Origin: Echinarachnius parma
Taxonomy: Eukaryota > Echinodermata > Echinoidea > Clypeasteroida > Echinarachniidae
Length of the DNA stretch: 64,000 bases
Assembly (NCBI GenBank): GCA_037951105.1
Contig: JBAMJV010008256.1
Span: forward strand, 1 to 64,000
Direction of reading: 5' to 3'
In this document: piece by piece, positions 60,837 to 64,000 of the stretch
How positions within the stretch are numbered: position 1 is the stretch's first letter
Layout: the number at the start of each line of letters is the position of its first letter
Made by a program: the position numbers and the translations under genes
The notes under the pieces: generated by a model
Seen by the model: only the letters and a program-made list of their open reading frames with translations
The model's database searches: none
Told to the model about the DNA's origin: nothing

Positions 60837-61875
60837 ATGACAACTTCTACCACGAATCTCTGTCGTCATGCCCCACGTCGATCTCCATGACTGACGTCAA
60901 GTTAACAACCGGTGGTCGATGGTGACGGCAACTGCGAATCTCGGTCATCATGTCCCGTGTCGATCTCCATGATGCGACGACTGATGTCAAGTTCAACCAC
61001 GGATGGTGGATGGTGACAGCGACCACGAATCTCTGTCGTCATGCCCCACGTCGATCTCCATGACTGACGTCAAGTTAACAACCGGTGGTCGATGGTGACG
61101 GCAACTGCGAATCTCGGTCATCATGTCCCGTGTCGATCTCCATGATGCGACGACTGACGTCAAGTTCAACCACGAATGGTGGATGGTGACAGCGACCATG
61201 AATCTCTGTCGTCATGCCCCACGTCGATCTCCATGACTGACGTCAAGTTAACAACCGGTGGTTGATGGTGACGGCAACTGCGAATCTCGGTCATCATGTC
61301 CCGTGTCGATCTCCATGATGCGACGACTGACGTCAAGTTCAACCACGGATGGTGGATGGTGACAGCGACCGCGAATCTCGGTGGTCATGTCCCACGTCGA
61401 TCTCCATGATGCAACGACTGACGTCAAGTTTAACAACCGCTGGTGGATGGTGACAGCAACCGCAAATCTCGGTCGTCATGTCCCACGTCGATCTCCATGA
61501 CGTGACAACTGACGTCAAGTTTAACAACCGGTGTTGGATTGTGACAGCGACCGCGAATCTCGGTCGTCATGTCCTACGTCGATCTCCATGACGCGACGAC
61601 TGACGTCAAGTTTAATAACCGATGGTGGATGGTGACAGCAACCGCGAATCTCGGTCGTCATGTCCCACGTCGATCTCCATGACGTGACGACTGACGTCAA
61701 GCTTAACAACTGGTGGTGGATTGTGACAACAACCGCGAATCTTGGTCGTCATTTCCCGTGTCGATCTCCATGACCCGACGACTGACGTCAAGTTCAACCA
61801 CGGTTGGTGGATGGTGACAGCGACCGCGGTAGTCATGTCCCATGTCGGTGTCCATGACGCGACGACTAATGTCCA
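60790..61875. repeat. minisatellite, unit about 91 bp, about 12 copies
   Basis: Each unit contains CGAATCTCGGTCGTCATGTC, CACGTCGATCTCCATGA, GACTGACGTCAAGTT and GGTGGATGGTGACAGC. The first half is organised as 178-bp dimers (a short and a long unit), the second half as single 91-bp units. Minus-strand frames of about 62 codons repeat with the array and are not genes. GACGTCA phrases within each unit resemble CRE sites, by chance as far as I can tell. Confidence 0.9.
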
Positions 61876-61879
61876 TAAC

Positions 61880-62390
61880 ACGCTGTGCACGTTACAGTGC
61901 ATGATACTAACTCAAATTGTTTTGTTCAGTTTGACATGTTTTTTATCAATATCTGATTTATTTGTGTCTTTTTCTTGGATGGCTTTTTCAGAATGAGTAA
62001 AGCAATTTTGCAAGATAATCATAATTCATTACGTCTTTACTGATTGTTTATTTTGTTTCCATGGTTACTGTGGATCTGGTTAATATCCTTATTTTTCTGA
62101 TTTTCTGAAATGTGTTGAATTATGATAACAACTGAGAACATGGCGATTGAAGTTGTGCTTGGACTGCTTGGAGAGAAGATCATGATGCATGGTTGGCATC
62201 TGAGTGGAATGTGCTGAATGACGGTGGTACGGTAAAATGCTACACAGTGTTAGGGCATAGATATGGATGTAACAGGTCATTAGAACCTTGATTCATATTC
62301 TAAAATAATTCTAAACATCACAGGATAACATTCATTTTTAATCTATAACCAACCATACGTATAACCTGTATATTCTGATATCATGCGTCA
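61880..62390. other. non-coding right part of the 3 kb element
   Basis: AT-rich, no supported frame or repeat. Confidence 0.4.
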
Positions 62391-62775
62391 AAATTTTAAT
62401 TCCAAAAGGCGCTAAATCCATGTTTATTTCCAAAAGGCGCTAAATCCGGTGAAAAAATTATTTCGAAAAAATATTTAAAAATAACTACTATAGCAGGATT
62501 TCTTTCATGAGTGTTTTTTTAATGTGTTATGATAGGTTTTCATTATGTATGAAATTCTCAATCATTGAAAGAAGTGAAAGTGGTCTAATAAAAAACATTG
62601 ATTTACTCGAAAAGTCCAAAAGTGGATTTAGCGCCTTTTGGAATTAAACTCTTCATATGTTTTTCATTTCCAACAATATGTGAACTTAAATTGCCACATT
62701 TTGACTCTTGTGAGTTTTGAAAAGTGTCAACTTTGCCTTTTCACTCTCATGCATGACTTGACAAATCAATTGTAT

Positions 62776-63204
62776 CAGTGGCGTAGCTACGGGGGGGGGG
62801 CATATATTCTGAAAAAACAATAGAAAACATAAGGGCACATTTAGGTGTGCCCCCCAATAATTTTGGGCGACTGGACCTGGTCTAGACTTTTTGCTTGGTC
62901 CTGGACTAGATATCTTCCACGGTCCTGGTCCTGGCTACAAAAATTGGGACTGGTCCTGGTCTAGGCCTAAAAAAAAGTACTGACAAAAATTTACGACATT
63001 TTATGAACCGCTAGGTCCTGGTCCTGCTGGAACCGGTCCTGGTCTAGGCTTCGACAAAATATTACGACTAAGCCTACCCACCCCCCCCCCCCCCCCGCCG
63101 CTGACAGGATTTTTTCAACTACTTTTTCAACTACTTTCAACTAAATCGTGGGTTCGCTACTGATTTTGTTTCCCCCCAATCAGTCCGACCACGCTACACC
63201 ACTG
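62776..63204. mobile_element. hAT-type MITE, expanded
   Basis: It starts CAGTGGCGTAGCTACGGG and ends CGACCACGCTACACCACTG, in inverse orientation to 52210-52391. AATTGTAT before and AATTTTAT after match at 7 of 8 bases as target duplication. The interior holds an extra block of GGTCCTGGTCTAGG repeats (about 62872-63052) that the shorter copies lack. Confidence 0.75.
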
Positions 63205-63740
63205 AATTTTATTATCACGCACAAGTAATCAATACGTGTAGAAACAAGTTATTTTGCTCAAAACCTATTCGTTAAAATTATTTCGCTATTTTTTATAAAG
63301 GGGGGCTTTCATTTGTTGTTGTTTTTATTACATGTTTGTTTTTTGTGTACGTATAATTTGCGTGTATGGGAGGGTATAACTTATACCATTGTGTCTGGGT
63401 GTGCATGCATTTGTCTAGCTGTGTCATTATCATCCTTTGATAAGTGTATGCGCTTTTCCTAACACCATACACGATACTTTATTATATAATTTTATATTTT
63501 ACTGTACATCATATATTTGTACATTTCATTGTATTAGTTTCACTAGCATTAGCTGCATCATTAGTACACTGAGTAATGGTAGCAGTGGCCGCACACATGT
63601 TTTTTTTTTTCAAAGGAAAAGGAGAGAGGGTTATTTCGTCAGCCAAATTTCTTTGAGCGGGGGGGGGGGGTTATTTACGTTATTTTTTAAAACGCCAGCG
63701 GCAATTTACGTGAGCTTTCGTAGATTTCATATAGCAGGTC
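63205..63740. other. intergenic, no feature recognised
   Basis: AT-rich with a G run at 63659-63670. Nothing supported. Confidence 0.35.
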
Positions 63741-63965
63741 AACAAATTGTTGGGTCACGTTACCCTACACTCCGTAGATTTGGGTGACCTGTTTCACAAA
63801 AGGTACAGAACCTGAAAGTGACGTGAACGTGACGTTCAGGTTCTCTACCTTTTGTGAATCTTTTGTGACTGTTCGTACCAAGCCACCCCAAACGTCCCCG
63901 CAACGTCCCCGAATTATTCGGTCTCGTGTCGGTTTGGATTCGGTTTGGCGGTATGACTCGGGTGT
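63741..63965. repeat. inverted partial copy of the 58.1 kb GC-rich repeat
   Basis: TTGTTGGGTCACGTTACCCTACAC, then GATTTGGGTGACCTGTTTC, GTGACTGTTCGTACCAAGCC and CCCGAATTATTCGG read as the reverse complement of the 58.47-58.62 kb part, followed by the CCCCG/CGGTTTGG section. A hairpin like that at 58367 is not seen here. Confidence 0.6.
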
Positions 63966-64000
63966 CAAGAGTAGTTAAAATAAATAAAATAAAAAATATG

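Larger units (their letters stand above)
59679..62658. mobile_element. 3 kb inverted-repeat element (AAAAGGCGCTAAATCC ends)
   Basis: ATATGAAGAG, TTAATTCCAAAAGGCGC and TAAATCCACTTTT at the left are mirrored at 62618-62658, about 41 bp with one mismatch. The phrase TTCCAAAAGGCGCTAAATCC also occurs internally near 59842, 59872 (variant), 62400 and 62428, as subterminal repeats do when they bind a transposase. The cargo is a small two-exon ORF (60060-60836), a 91-bp minisatellite and AT-rich DNA. I cannot name the superfamily. Confidence 0.65.

Noticed and set aside
60030..61875. CRE enhancer array from repeated GACGTCA
   Set aside because: The motif repeats only because the minisatellite unit contains it; no gene start nearby depends on it as far as can be seen.
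60993..61902. Repeated minus-strand frames containing WRSTWDMTTEI
   Set aside because: They recur with each 91-bp unit of the minisatellite; the repeat period explains them.

Overview
The window is repeat-rich, AT-rich metazoan nuclear DNA. Genes have introns with GT/AG ends. There are many hAT-like and TTAA-flanked miniature transposons, an 8.4 kb piggyBac-type element, a Jockey/CR1-like reverse transcriptase scrap, and large simple-sequence arrays. The texture suggests a marine invertebrate, perhaps an echinoderm or other invertebrate deuterostome, but nothing here fixes the species.

The main content is a tandem family of type I membrane receptors. Six copies lie on the + strand, starting at 1268, 12793, 20474, 28551, 41440 and 49195, and a seventh eroded relic lies near 23.6 kb. 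Each copy has a signal peptide, one small ectodomain with eight cysteines in fixed spacing and an Ig-like D-x-G-x-Y motif, a Ser/Thr/Asn-rich stalk, one transmembrane helix and a long cytoplasmic tail. The tail carries motifs in fixed order: PxxPxR (SH3 ligand-like), YCTV, YAKP and S-D-Y-D-V-L (ITIM-like). A second coding exon, after an intron of about 90 bp, adds a final S-D-Y-E-L-L motif. Copies at 12793 and 20474 look intact. The copy at 49195 is intact except for a 7-base deletion near the end of exon 1. Copies at 1268, 28551 and 41440 are broken in three different ways. Non-coding flanks are shared between copies, so whole blocks were duplicated. I do not recognise the family; its layout recalls paired immune or allorecognition receptors.

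Layout: 0-3.3 kb, pseudogene copy 1. 3.5-10.3 kb, a field of TTAA-flanked, hAT-like and foldback elements. 12.1-15 kb, receptor A. 15.3-16.9 kb, a 1.6 kb foldback element. 20.1-22.6 kb, receptor B. 23.5-24.1 kb, receptor relic plus LINE fragment. 24.5-28 kb, nested MITE and a foldback element built of 16-bp repeats. 28.5-30.9 kb, pseudogene with a 302-bp tandem duplication. 31.4-39.7 kb, a piggyBac element with a transposase gene on the minus strand and satellite DNA inside it. 40.4-43.5 kb, pseudogene with five stop codons. 44.4-48.6 kb, repeats. 49.2-51.2 kb, receptor C. 52-64 kb, hAT-like MITEs, a 336-bp tandem repeat, a 3 kb inverted-repeat element carrying a small two-exon ORF and a 91-bp minisatellite, and an inverted pair of a GC-rich repeat.
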